A stretch of DNA of 40,712 nucleotides from CAKSXP01 sp964609305 (GTDB lineage Bacteria > Bacillota > Clostridia > Oscillospirales > Oscillospiraceae). Below, one piece after another: positions 30,486 to 38,232 of this stretch. Made by a program: the position numbers and the translations under genes. Every line of letters starts with the position of its first letter. Position 1 is the first letter of the stretch. Location of the stretch: contig CAZSRK010000019.1 of NCBI GenBank assembly GCA_964609305.1, positions 1 to 40,712 on the forward strand, read 5' to 3'. The notes under the pieces are model-generated. The model saw only the letters and a list, made by a program, of their open reading frames with translations, searched no databases and was not told the DNA's origin.

Positions 30486-31233
30486 TTTGTCTCAGCCTCC
30501 TTTCCAGCTTTCCCTGGAGCCATGTGAATATGAGCACTAGTATGAGATACATGATGGCGGTGATTATGTATGGATACATGGCCTCGTATGTTCGGGCCAC
30601 GATGGCCTGGGCGAAATAGACGATCTCCCGACCAGCCACAACGGAGATAAGAGAGGTGTCCTTTAACAGGGTGATAAACTCGTTGCCCAGGGATGGCAGG
30701 ATGGCTTTGAAAGCCTGGGGCACCACGATAAAGCGCATGGTATCCAGATAGCTCAGCCCCAGGGAACGCCCGGCCTCCATCTGACCGGGGTCAAGGCTCA
30801 TAAGACCGCCGCGGATGATCTCCGCAACATAGGCTCCGGAGTTTATGCCCAGGGCCAGGGCGCCTACCATCGTGGCGTTGCGGCTGCTCTTAAAAATAAC
30901 AAAGCCCATAATCAGAAGCTGTACCATCATCGGGGTACCGCGGATGACAGTGGTATAAATTTTACATACCGCGTTGGCCACGCCCAGAATGGCATTGTGG
31001 CGTCCGGGACGCTGCTGGTCGTGGGCGGTGCGTATAACGGCCACCACAATGCCCAAAAGCACGCCTATGATAAGGGCGATGATAGTCACCTCTATGGTGG
31101 TAAGCAGGCCCTGCAGGTATTGCTTCCAGCGGTCTCCCTCGAACCAGGCGCGGTAGAATTTCATATAGGCATCCTGCCAGAAGCTGGGATCATCTAAAGC
31201 CCGGAAAGACTCATAAATCTGTGTAAAATCCAT
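30472..31233 (-). CDS. Polar amino-acid ABC transporter permease
   Basis: 253 aa, His/Glu/Gln/Arg-type permease. The cytoplasmic EAA loop reads QMEAGRSLGLSYLDTMRFIV followed by VPQAFK, which docks on the ATPase. About five membrane helices are visible, starting with LLTTIEVTIIALIIGVLLGIVVAVI (residues about 42-66). A long soluble N-terminus of about 40 residues precedes the first helix, somewhat longer than usual. A GAGGAG ribosome site supports the start at 31233. It is separated from the binding-protein gene by an attenuator hairpin. A single permease gene implies a homodimer. Confidence 0.92.
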   Translation of the reverse strand: MDFTQIYESFRALDDPSFWQDAYMKFYRAWFEGDRWKQYLQGLLTTIEVTIIALIIGVLLGIVVAVIRTAHDQQRPGRHNAILGVANAVCKIYTTVIRGTPMMVQLLIMGFVIFKSSRNATMVGALALGINSGAYVAEIIRGGLMSLDPGQMEAGRSLGLSYLDTMRFIVVPQAFKAILPSLGNEFITLLKDTSLISVVAGREIVYFAQAIVARTYEAMYPYIITAIMYLILVLIFTWLQGKLERRLRQSDRR

Positions 31234-31266
31234 AGCGTACTCCTCTCTGTCTCAGGGCACATAGTG

Positions 31267-31296
31267 AAAAGGAGCGGCAATCGAGCCGCTCCTTTT
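31267..31296 (-). terminator. Intra-operon attenuator between binding protein and permease
   Basis: Twelve-bp perfect stem (AAAAGGAGCGGC 31267-31278 with 31285-31296) and a 6-nt loop. On the minus strand it ends in TTTT. Placed just after the binding-protein stop (31314), it would let most transcripts end there, so more binding protein than membrane parts is made, as in many ABC importers. Confidence 0.75.
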
Positions 31297-31313
31297 GCGG
31301 AAATACGGGAAGA

Positions 31314-32219
31314 TCAGTCCGCCGTGATGTACTTGTCGATGATAGACTGGACAGTGCCGTCGGCAATCAGCTCATTAAGAGCGGTGTTGACAGCGTTGAG
31401 CAGATCGGTGTTGCCCTCGTCAACGGCGGCGCAGTAATCCTCAACGACCCAGTCACCGGGGAGGATGGTCAGTCCCTCGTTGGCGGCAACATAAGACTCT
31501 GCCGGCCCCTGGTCGATGATAATCGCGTCAATCTGGTCATTGAGCAGTGCCTGAACAGCGGTAGCGCCATTGTCATAGGCAAGCACGTGATCTTCGCCGT
31601 AGCCGCCGTTCTCCGGCGTGTCAGAGGCGAATATGTAGCCGGTGGTGCCTGCCTGAGTGCCTATCATGTAATCGCCAAGGTTGTCCAGGGTCACTTCGGA
31701 GCCCTCCTTGACTATGACTACCTGCACGCCGGTGGCGTAGCTGTCGGTGAAGTCCATGACCTCGTCACGGTCCTCGCGATAGGTCAGACCGGCCAGAACG
31801 ATGTCGGCAGAGTTGTTCTGCACAGCCAGCAGAGCGGAGGTAAACTCCATGTCGTCGATCTGCAGCTCAAGGCCGAGCTTCTCGGCGATGGCCCAGGCAA
31901 TCTCAACGTCTATACCCTCAAAGCCTGTGCCCTCAAAGCCCTCGCCGTCAGCTACCATCTCATAGGGCGGGAACTGGGCGTTAGTGGCCATGATGAGCTT
32001 GCCTTCCTCGATGGTGGTGAACTCGCCGTAGTCGCCGGCGGACTCAGCAGGCTCCTCCGTCTCCTCGGGAGCGTCGGTGTTTTCCGTCTCAGGAGCGTCA
32101 GTGGCGTCGGTCACAGGAGCCTCGGTGGTGTCGCTTTCAGTCTCTCCGCCGCAGGCGCACAGAGCAAGAAGCATCACTGCCGCGAGCAGCAGGGCAAGGA
32201 TTTTTGATTTGTTTTTCAT
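31314..32219 (-). CDS. Amino-acid ABC transporter substrate-binding lipoprotein
   Basis: 301 aa. A lipoprotein signal peptide ends at LLALCAC, with the lipid-modified Cys at residue 23. An acidic, Thr/Glu/Pro-rich linker (about 25-66, repeated TDAPE) holds it off the membrane. The family 3 solute-binding fold follows: KLIMATNAQFPPYEM (ligand-binding start), FEGIDVEIAWAIAEKLG, and AGLTYREDRDEVMDFTDSY. This matches polar amino-acid receptors. It is the first gene of the importer operon and has its own promoter at 32283-32311. The ligand is not assignable by eye. Confidence 0.92.
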   Translation of the reverse strand: MKNKSKILALLLAAVMLLALCACGGETESDTTEAPVTDATDAPETENTDAPEETEEPAESAGDYGEFTTIEEGKLIMATNAQFPPYEMVADGEGFEGTGFEGIDVEIAWAIAEKLGLELQIDDMEFTSALLAVQNNSADIVLAGLTYREDRDEVMDFTDSYATGVQVVIVKEGSEVTLDNLGDYMIGTQAGTTGYIFASDTPENGGYGEDHVLAYDNGATAVQALLNDQIDAIIIDQGPAESYVAANEGLTILPGDWVVEDYCAAVDEGNTDLLNAVNTALNELIADGTVQSIIDKYITAD

Positions 32220-32282
32220 TTTGTATTCACTCCATAAAATCAGTTATTTGTCGCAAATCATGCTTTTCAGTGGACAAACGTG

Positions 32283-32311
32283 ATTATAATACACCTTAAA
32301 TGAATAATCAA
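32283..32311 (-). promoter_or_regulatory. Promoter of the amino-acid importer operon
   Basis: Minus strand: -35 TTGATT (complement of 32306-32311), 17-bp spacer, perfect -10 TATAAT (complement of 32283-32288). It lies about 65 bp before the start at 32219. Confidence 0.8.
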
Positions 32312-32431
32312 GAATAACATTCGCCAAATCACCAATAAAACACAAAAGTATACACGGCAAACTGCATAATATGCGATAATATGCACCGGTGCGCGCGCCG
32401 TGTGGGGTTATACGCCCGAGACGATTTGGTG

Positions 32432-32460
32432 TTGCACATAATGAACAGCTCTGATATAAT
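32432..32460 (+). promoter_or_regulatory. Promoter of the gdpP-to-ftsH run
   Basis: A perfect -10 TATAAT (32455-32460) is preceded by TGA, giving an extended -10. The -35 TTGCAC (32432-32437) lies 17 bp upstream. It is 50 bp before the gdpP start. No other promoter is evident before ftsH, so the six genes may be one unit. Confidence 0.75.
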
Positions 32461-32510
32461 AATATATCAAACTTCTTTGTTTGTTTGAGAGTATCGGGGA
32501 GGATGAGTTG

Positions 32511-34514
32511 ATGAATAAAAAGATTAGAAAGCTCGTCGAGCCGAACAGAAAACTGTTTCTCATTTTTCTGATCCTGTTCGCATTGATAACGGTATATTCA
32601 AACTGGCGGCTCGCCGTGTTCGAGGGCGGAGTTATAGTGGCCCTTATTATATATTCCATCGTGGATATAAAGCGAAAGCAGCGCCAGCTTGTGGAGTATA
32701 TAGAATCCGTGACTTACAGCACAGAGTCGGCGAAAAACGACACGCTGCTGCATTTTCCGCTGCCGATGGTCATGTTCCGCCTGGCGGATAATCAGGTCGT
32801 ATGGGGCAATCAGGCGTTTTTCTCCATCTGCGGGCGCAGCCAGCCCTCGCTGGAGGCAAACATGACAGAACTTGTCAAGGGGGAGTTTTCCGGAAAGTGG
32901 CTGATGGAGGGGAAAAACCAGTACCCCGGACTTCTGGAGCTGGGTGGAAGGAAATATCAGATACATGGCAACATCGTGCGTTCCAGCGACGGCGAAGGGG
33001 ATGAAAACGTCCACGATTTTATGGGCATCACCTACTGGGTCGACGTCACGGAATACGACGATATAAAGATTGAGCACGAAAATTCCAGGCCGGTTATCGC
33101 AATTATCCTGCTGGATAACTACGACGAGCTCATCAAAAACGTGCCGGACAGGATGAAGACCGGCCTGCGAGACATGGTAGAGGATAAGATAACACAGTGG
33201 CTGGATGGGAAGGGGGCCCTTCTTCGACGTTATGACCGCGACCGCTACGTTGCAGTGTTCGAATACAGGCATCTTGAGACATTCATAGCCGAAAAATTCA
33301 GCCTTATCAAGACGGCGCACGAGGTCATCAATCCCTCCGGCATACACGCGACCGTCAGCATAGGCATCGGCGTTGACGGCAGCGGCTTTGAAGAGGACTA
33401 TAACTTTGCAAATATGAGCGTCGATATGGCGCTGTCCCGCGGTGGGGATCAGGCGGTCGTCAAAAACCGTCACAGCTTTGAGTTCTATGGCGGGCGCGGC
33501 ACCGAGATCGAGACGCGCACCAAAGTTAAATCCCGCGTTACGGCCAACGCGCTGGCACAGCTCATACAGGATTCCAGTCAGGTATTCATAATGGGCCACC
33601 GATACAGCGACATGGACTCCGTCGGCGGGGCCGTCGGCGTGTGCTGCATCGCGCGAAAGTTCGGCGTCAGGGCGAGGATAGTCATAGACCTTGAAAACAA
33701 CGCCGCCGGGAAGCTGATCGACTCGCTGCGTGAGCTTCCCGAATATCGGGAGACATTTATTTCTCCGACGAGCGCGATGCTCGCGGCAGACAGTAAAACG
33801 CTGCTTGTCATTGTCGATACCAACCGGCCCGAACAGGTCGAGGATGAGAATCTGCTCCTGGCCTGCACCCGCGTTGCGGTCATCGACCACCACAGGCGCG
33901 CATCCAGCTATATACAGAACGCCGACCTGACATTTAACGAGCCGTACGCTTCTTCCGTCTGCGAGCTGATGACGGAGCTGCTTCAGGAGCTGGTCGAGCA
34001 GTCGGATATCCTTCGCAAGGAGGCGGAGGCCATGCTCTGCGGCATAGTCATGGACACGAAAAACTTCAACATCCGCACGGGCGAGCGTACCTTTGACGCG
34101 GCCGCTTTCCTCCGCCGTGCGGGGGCTGACACCGTCGTTGTAAAGCGTCTGCTGCAAAACGACATAGGGGATACCGTCGCAAGGTATAAGATACTACAGT
34201 GCGCAAGGCTCTATCGCGAGAATATTGCGATCGCCGCGCCGGATACGCCGCAAAACCGCGTCGTCGCGGCGCAGGCTGCCGACGAGATGCTCAATATCTC
34301 CGGAGTCGACGCATCTATCGTGCTCTTCCCGACCGCCGACGGCGGAGTCACGATCTCCGCGCGCTCCATCGGCGACGTGAACGTGCAGGTCCTGCTCGAA
34401 GGGCTTGGCGGCGGAGGAAACAAGTCCTCCGCAGGCGCGCAGTTAAAGAATATAACACTGCGTGATGCGGTCAACAGGCTCTGCGCGGCGATCGACAGCT
34501 ATCTCGAGGATTAA
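32511..34514 (+). CDS. gdpP: Cyclic-di-AMP phosphodiesterase GdpP
   Basis: 667 aa, full length. Two membrane helices (about 15-55) are followed by a PAS-like sensor domain, then a degenerate GGDEF domain (SRGGDQAVVKNRHSFEFYGG). The DHH domain has MGHRYSDMDSVGG (from residue 361) and VIDHHRR (D459-H460-H461), and the DHHA1 domain ends with GGGGNKSSAGAQL. The metal ligands of the DHH site are all present, so it should hydrolyse c-di-AMP to pApA, controlling osmolyte balance and cell wall. The ATG at 32511 has GGGGAGGATGAG upstream; a start at 32481 precedes that site. Adjacent rplI and dnaB match the common Firmicutes order. Confidence 0.95.
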   Translation: MNKKIRKLVEPNRKLFLIFLILFALITVYSNWRLAVFEGGVIVALIIYSIVDIKRKQRQLVEYIESVTYSTESAKNDTLLHFPLPMVMFRLADNQVVWGNQAFFSICGRSQPSLEANMTELVKGEFSGKWLMEGKNQYPGLLELGGRKYQIHGNIVRSSDGEGDENVHDFMGITYWVDVTEYDDIKIEHENSRPVIAIILLDNYDELIKNVPDRMKTGLRDMVEDKITQWLDGKGALLRRYDRDRYVAVFEYRHLETFIAEKFSLIKTAHEVINPSGIHATVSIGIGVDGSGFEEDYNFANMSVDMALSRGGDQAVVKNRHSFEFYGGRGTEIETRTKVKSRVTANALAQLIQDSSQVFIMGHRYSDMDSVGGAVGVCCIARKFGVRARIVIDLENNAAGKLIDSLRELPEYRETFISPTSAMLAADSKTLLVIVDTNRPEQVEDENLLLACTRVAVIDHHRRASSYIQNADLTFNEPYASSVCELMTELLQELVEQSDILRKEAEAMLCGIVMDTKNFNIRTGERTFDAAAFLRRAGADTVVVKRLLQNDIGDTVARYKILQCARLYRENIAIAAPDTPQNRVVAAQAADEMLNISGVDASIVLFPTADGGVTISARSIGDVNVQVLLEGLGGGGNKSSAGAQLKNITLRDAVNRLCAAIDSYLED

Positions 34515-34541
34515 TATACACAACAGAAAGGAATAACCGTT

Positions 34542-34991
34542 ATGAAGGTCATATTTAACGAGGACGTCAGAGGGCAGGGTAAAAAGGGCGAGATGAAGGA
34601 GGTATCCGACGGATACGCGCGAAACTACCTCCTTCCCCGCAAGCTGGCGGTCGAAGCGACCGCCGACAACCTAAACGCATATAAGCTCCGCGAAAAGGCA
34701 AAGGCAAAGCAGCTTGCCGAGGAGAAGGCCCTGGCACAGGAAAACGCAAAAAAACTCGAGGGCATAACCGTCACGATCCGGGCGCGGGCCGGCAGCGGCG
34801 GTAAGCTTTTCGGAGCCGTGACCTCCAAGGAGATAAGCGACGCCCTGCGCGAGCAGCACAACATAGATATAGAGAAAAACAAGATAGTACAGTCGGAACC
34901 GATCAAATCCTTCGGCTCCTATGCCGTGAAGGCAAAGCTTGGCTTTGAGATAACCGGTACCGTGAACGTGCTTGTGATCGAGGAGAAGTAA
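34542..34991 (+). CDS. rplI: 50S ribosomal protein L9
   Basis: 149 aa, normal length. The N-terminal rRNA-binding domain MKVIFNEDVRGQGKKGE with DGYARNYLLPR is diagnostic. It is joined by a long exposed helix (about 40-75, rich in Lys/Ala/Glu) to a C-terminal domain (GKLFGAVTSKEISDAL). L9 binds 23S rRNA near L1 and helps maintain the reading frame. It is 27 bp after gdpP and 7 bp before dnaB, with an AAAGGA ribosome site. Confidence 0.97.
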   Translation: MKVIFNEDVRGQGKKGEMKEVSDGYARNYLLPRKLAVEATADNLNAYKLREKAKAKQLAEEKALAQENAKKLEGITVTIRARAGSGGKLFGAVTSKEISDALREQHNIDIEKNKIVQSEPIKSFGSYAVKAKLGFEITGTVNVLVIEEK

Positions 34992-34998
34992 GACATAG

Positions 34999-36348
34999 AT
35001 GGACGAGCTCTTAGGACGGCAGATGCCATACAGCGCAGAGGCCGAGCAGGCTGTGCTCGGCTCGATGATGATAGACCCCGCCTGCGTGCCGGAGGTGCTT
35101 CAGAATCTGCGCGAGGAAGAATTCTATATAGAGGCCAACAGGGATATATTCGGGACCATTTCCCATATGTTCAGCTTTGGCATGACAGTGGATCCCGTCA
35201 CGGTGCTCGACCAGATGAAAACCCTCGGCGTACTGAGGGAGGGATCGAACGCATACATTCTGGAGTTGATGGAGGCCACGCCTACGTCGGCAAACGTCAT
35301 GAAATATGTCGAGATCGTGCGCGACCGCGCGCTGTTACGCTCGGTTGCAGGTGTCGCCTCGGACATAAGCAATCTCGTCTTTGAAGGCGACGGAACGGCA
35401 GAAAATGTTCTTGAGCTCTCCGAGCAGAAGATATACGCCCTGCGTAAGGGGCGCAGTATCGGCGGGCTGGAAAAGATATCGTCGATCGTACTTGACGTGT
35501 ACGACCAGATATCGGCCCTGTCGGAGTCTGGCGGCGGCATCCCGGGCCTGTCTACCGGCCTGATAGATCTCGACAGCTATATCCTCGGGCTGAACAAGGG
35601 TGAGCTTGTGCTTATCGCCTCGCGCCCCGGTATGGGGAAGACCAGCATCGCGCTGAACATTGCGCTGCACGTCGGAAAGACAACGGGCAAGACAGTGGCG
35701 ATTTTTTCCCTTGAGATGTCGAGAAGCCAGCTTGTCACAAGGCTTTTGTCGAGCGAGAGCCTGGTCAACAGCCAAAAGCTTCTGACCGGGAAGCTCTCTG
35801 CCGGCGAGTGGCAGCGTATAGGCGTTGCCTGCTCCAGCCTTGCGCAGACCGATCTTCGCATAGACGACAACTCGACGCTGTCAGTCGCGGACATGCGTGC
35901 GCAGTGCCGGAGGCTTGACAATCTGGGCCTGGTGGTCATAGATTATCTTCAGCTCATGCAGTCGGCGGGCACAGGCGGAAACCACTATGGCGAGAGCCGA
36001 CAGCAGGCAGTCTCGGATATCAGCCGCATGCTCAAGATAATGTCAAAGGAGCTGAACGTGCCCATTGTGTGCCTCTCGCAGCTTTCAAGAGCAAGCGAGG
36101 GACGCCAGAACAAACGCCCGATGCTTTCCGACCTGCGCGAGTCGGGAGCCATCGAGCAGGACGCGGATATAGTCATAGGCCTTTATCGTGAGGGATATTA
36201 TAATGATGAGTGCGAAAACCCGAACGAGGCCGAGGCCATAGTTCTCAAAAACCGCCACGGCAACACCGGCACAGTAAGGCTCACATGGCTGCCCGAGTAC
36301 ACAACGTACGCAAATGCCGCGAGAGGCGGCGAGTCGGATGAATATTGA
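34999..36348 (+). CDS. dnaB: Replicative DNA helicase DnaB
   Basis: 449 aa. The N-terminal primase-interacting domain (YSAEAEQAVLGSMMIDP) and linker are followed by the RecA-like helicase core. Walker A is ASRPGMGKTS (about 208-217), Walker B is LGLVVIDYLQLM, and the arginine-finger region is DLRESGAIEQDADIV. It unwinds DNA at the fork as a hexamer. Its ribosome site AGGAGAAG lies in the end of rplI. Its stop overlaps the tilS start by 11 bases. No intein or insertion is seen. Confidence 0.97.
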   Translation: MDELLGRQMPYSAEAEQAVLGSMMIDPACVPEVLQNLREEEFYIEANRDIFGTISHMFSFGMTVDPVTVLDQMKTLGVLREGSNAYILELMEATPTSANVMKYVEIVRDRALLRSVAGVASDISNLVFEGDGTAENVLELSEQKIYALRKGRSIGGLEKISSIVLDVYDQISALSESGGGIPGLSTGLIDLDSYILGLNKGELVLIASRPGMGKTSIALNIALHVGKTTGKTVAIFSLEMSRSQLVTRLLSSESLVNSQKLLTGKLSAGEWQRIGVACSSLAQTDLRIDDNSTLSVADMRAQCRRLDNLGLVVIDYLQLMQSAGTGGNHYGESRQQAVSDISRMLKIMSKELNVPIVCLSQLSRASEGRQNKRPMLSDLRESGAIEQDADIVIGLYREGYYNDECENPNEAEAIVLKNRHGNTGTVRLTWLPEYTTYANAARGGESDEY

Positions 36349-37678
36349 TGCTTTTGTCAGAGAACACGGGATGATACCGAGCGGCGGGCGCATACTCTGC
36401 GCCGTCTCGGGCGGGGCAGACTCGGTCTGTCTTCTCTCAGTCCTGCGCGAGAGCGCGCCGCATTTCGGCGCGCAGGTCTGCTGCGCGCACTTTAACCATA
36501 TGCTCCGCGGTGCGGAGTCGGACAGGGACGAGGACTTTGTCAGGCGGCTCTGCCAGGCCTGGGATGTGGAATTTATCTGCGGCCGCGGCGACATCGCCGC
36601 CTATGCCGCGCAGCATGGCCTGGGTACGGAGGAGAGCGGGCGCATACTTCGCTATCGATTTCTTGAGTCCGCGGCCGACAAGCTCGGCTGTGACAGGATA
36701 GCCACGGCGCATAATGCAAATGACAACGCAGAGACGGTGCTGCTCAACCTGGCCCGCGGTAGCGGCGCCCGCGGGCTTTGCGGGATACCGCCGGTACGGG
36801 GCAGGATAATCCGGCCCCTGCTGGAGACAACGCGCTCGCAGATAGACGAATATCTCAGCCGCCGTTGCATTGAGCATGTCGAGGACTCGACGAACCGGGA
36901 CGAGGGGTATACGCGAAATTATGTGCGCCACAATATAATCCCGCTGCTTGCCCGCGTCAATCCCGGCTGTGTGGAGAATATCTCCCGAATGTCGCTGCTC
37001 CTGCGCGAGGATGAGGAATATCTCTGCTCTCTTGCAGAGAAGTTTATTGTGGAGAATCTGGATGGCGGATCCCTTCCGGCTGCAAAGCTTTTGGAACTTC
37101 CCAGGCCCGTTTCCGCACGCGTACTTCGTGAGATATGGAACAGGAGCCTGACCGAGACTCACATCGATGCGCTGCTGGATCTGTGCTGGGACGGAAAAAG
37201 CGGAGCCTTTGCGGATATTCCCGGCGGCCGGGTCGCCCGGGAATTTGACAGGCTGGTATTCTCCCGGCACAGGCCGGGAAGGATAGAAACTGCGGTCATT
37301 TCCCCAGGAGGGACGACGGACCTCGGCTGCGGTATGGAGGCCGTGTGTGAAATTGTCGAAGCACCGAGAGAAGTTAACAGTTCCTTAAACACTTTTTTCT
37401 TTAAATGTGAGAATATCTGTGGTAAGATAATCGTCAGGCCGCGTGAACCCGGTGATAAGATACGTATTTTGGGCCGCGGCTGCACGAAAAGTCTGAAAAA
37501 GCTGTTTGCAGAGGCCGGCGTGCCAAGGGGAGAGCGGGATGCGGTGCCGGTCCTTGCGGACGAAAAGGGCGTTATTGCCGTTTGCGGCTTCGGAGTATGC
37601 GAGCGATGCGCCGTAAATCCGGGAGATAAAGCTGTCAAAATACAGATAAGGGGGAAATCTTGTGAGAAACGACGTTGA
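36338..37678 (+). CDS. tilS: tRNA(Ile) lysidine synthetase TilS
   Basis: 446 aa. The PP-loop AVSGGADS (residues 22-29) binds ATP. HFNHMLRGAESDRDE and NANDNAETVLLNLARGSGARG are family hallmarks. The C-terminal domain (KIIVRPREPGDKIRILG, then KKLFAEAGVPRGERD) recognises the tRNA. It converts the wobble C34 of tRNA-Ile(CAU) to lysidine, an essential step for reading AUA codons. The ATG at 36338 lies inside the end of dnaB after GAGGCGGCGAG. Its last 17 bases overlap hpt. Confidence 0.95.
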   Translation: MNIDAFVREHGMIPSGGRILCAVSGGADSVCLLSVLRESAPHFGAQVCCAHFNHMLRGAESDRDEDFVRRLCQAWDVEFICGRGDIAAYAAQHGLGTEESGRILRYRFLESAADKLGCDRIATAHNANDNAETVLLNLARGSGARGLCGIPPVRGRIIRPLLETTRSQIDEYLSRRCIEHVEDSTNRDEGYTRNYVRHNIIPLLARVNPGCVENISRMSLLLREDEEYLCSLAEKFIVENLDGGSLPAAKLLELPRPVSARVLREIWNRSLTETHIDALLDLCWDGKSGAFADIPGGRVAREFDRLVFSRHRPGRIETAVISPGGTTDLGCGMEAVCEIVEAPREVNSSLNTFFFKCENICGKIIVRPREPGDKIRILGRGCTKSLKKLFAEAGVPRGERDAVPVLADEKGVIAVCGFGVCERCAVNPGDKAVKIQIRGKSCEKRR

Positions 37679-38201
37679 AAAAGTCATGTTTTCCGAAGAA
37701 GTACTGGCCGCTCGCGTTGCCGAAATGGGACGGCAGATCTCCCTTGATTTCGAGGGGAAAGTGCCCGTCCTCGTCGGTATACTTAAGGGCAGTTTTATTT
37801 TCATGGCGGACCTGATACGCCATGTTACCATTCCCTGTACGACCGATTTTATGGCGGTCTCATCATACGGCAACAAGTCGGTCACGACCGGCGCCGTCAA
37901 GATAAACAAGGATCTCAACGAGGACATCGAGGGCCGCGACGTCATCATTGTCGAGGATATACTCGACAGCGGAATCACGCTGAGTTACCTTATAAATTAT
38001 ATGGAGGTACGCAGGCCCGCGTCCATCTCCATCGCGACGCTCTTCGACAAACCGGCGCGCCGCCAGAAAGAGGTTTTTCCCCGCTACACGGGTTTTGAAA
38101 TTGAGGACGAATTCATAGTGGGCTACGGCCTTGATTACGCCGAAAAGTATCGCAACCTGCCTTACGTAGGCGTGCTCAGGCCCGAGATATATGCTGACTG
38201 A
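37662..38201 (+). CDS. hpt: Hypoxanthine phosphoribosyltransferase
   Basis: 179 aa, normal length. It salvages hypoxanthine and guanine with PRPP to give IMP and GMP. The PRPP-binding motif is VIIVEDILDSGITL (about 93-106). The flexible catalytic loop carries SSYGNKSVTTG, and the base-binding region is FEIEDEFIVGYGLDYAEKYRNL. The GTG start at 37662, after AGGGGG, overlaps tilS by 17 bases, indicating coupled translation. The order tilS-hpt-ftsH is conserved in many Firmicutes. Confidence 0.96.
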   Translation: MRNDVEKVMFSEEVLAARVAEMGRQISLDFEGKVPVLVGILKGSFIFMADLIRHVTIPCTTDFMAVSSYGNKSVTTGAVKINKDLNEDIEGRDVIIVEDILDSGITLSYLINYMEVRRPASISIATLFDKPARRQKEVFPRYTGFEIEDEFIVGYGLDYAEKYRNLPYVGVLRPEIYAD

Positions 38202-38232
38202 GGATTTTCCGCCATAAGGAAGTGACATATAT

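Noticed and set aside
32598..34157. 519-codon minus-strand frame opposite gdpP
   Set aside because: It is a shadow frame with no motif or ribosome site; gdpP has every expected domain.
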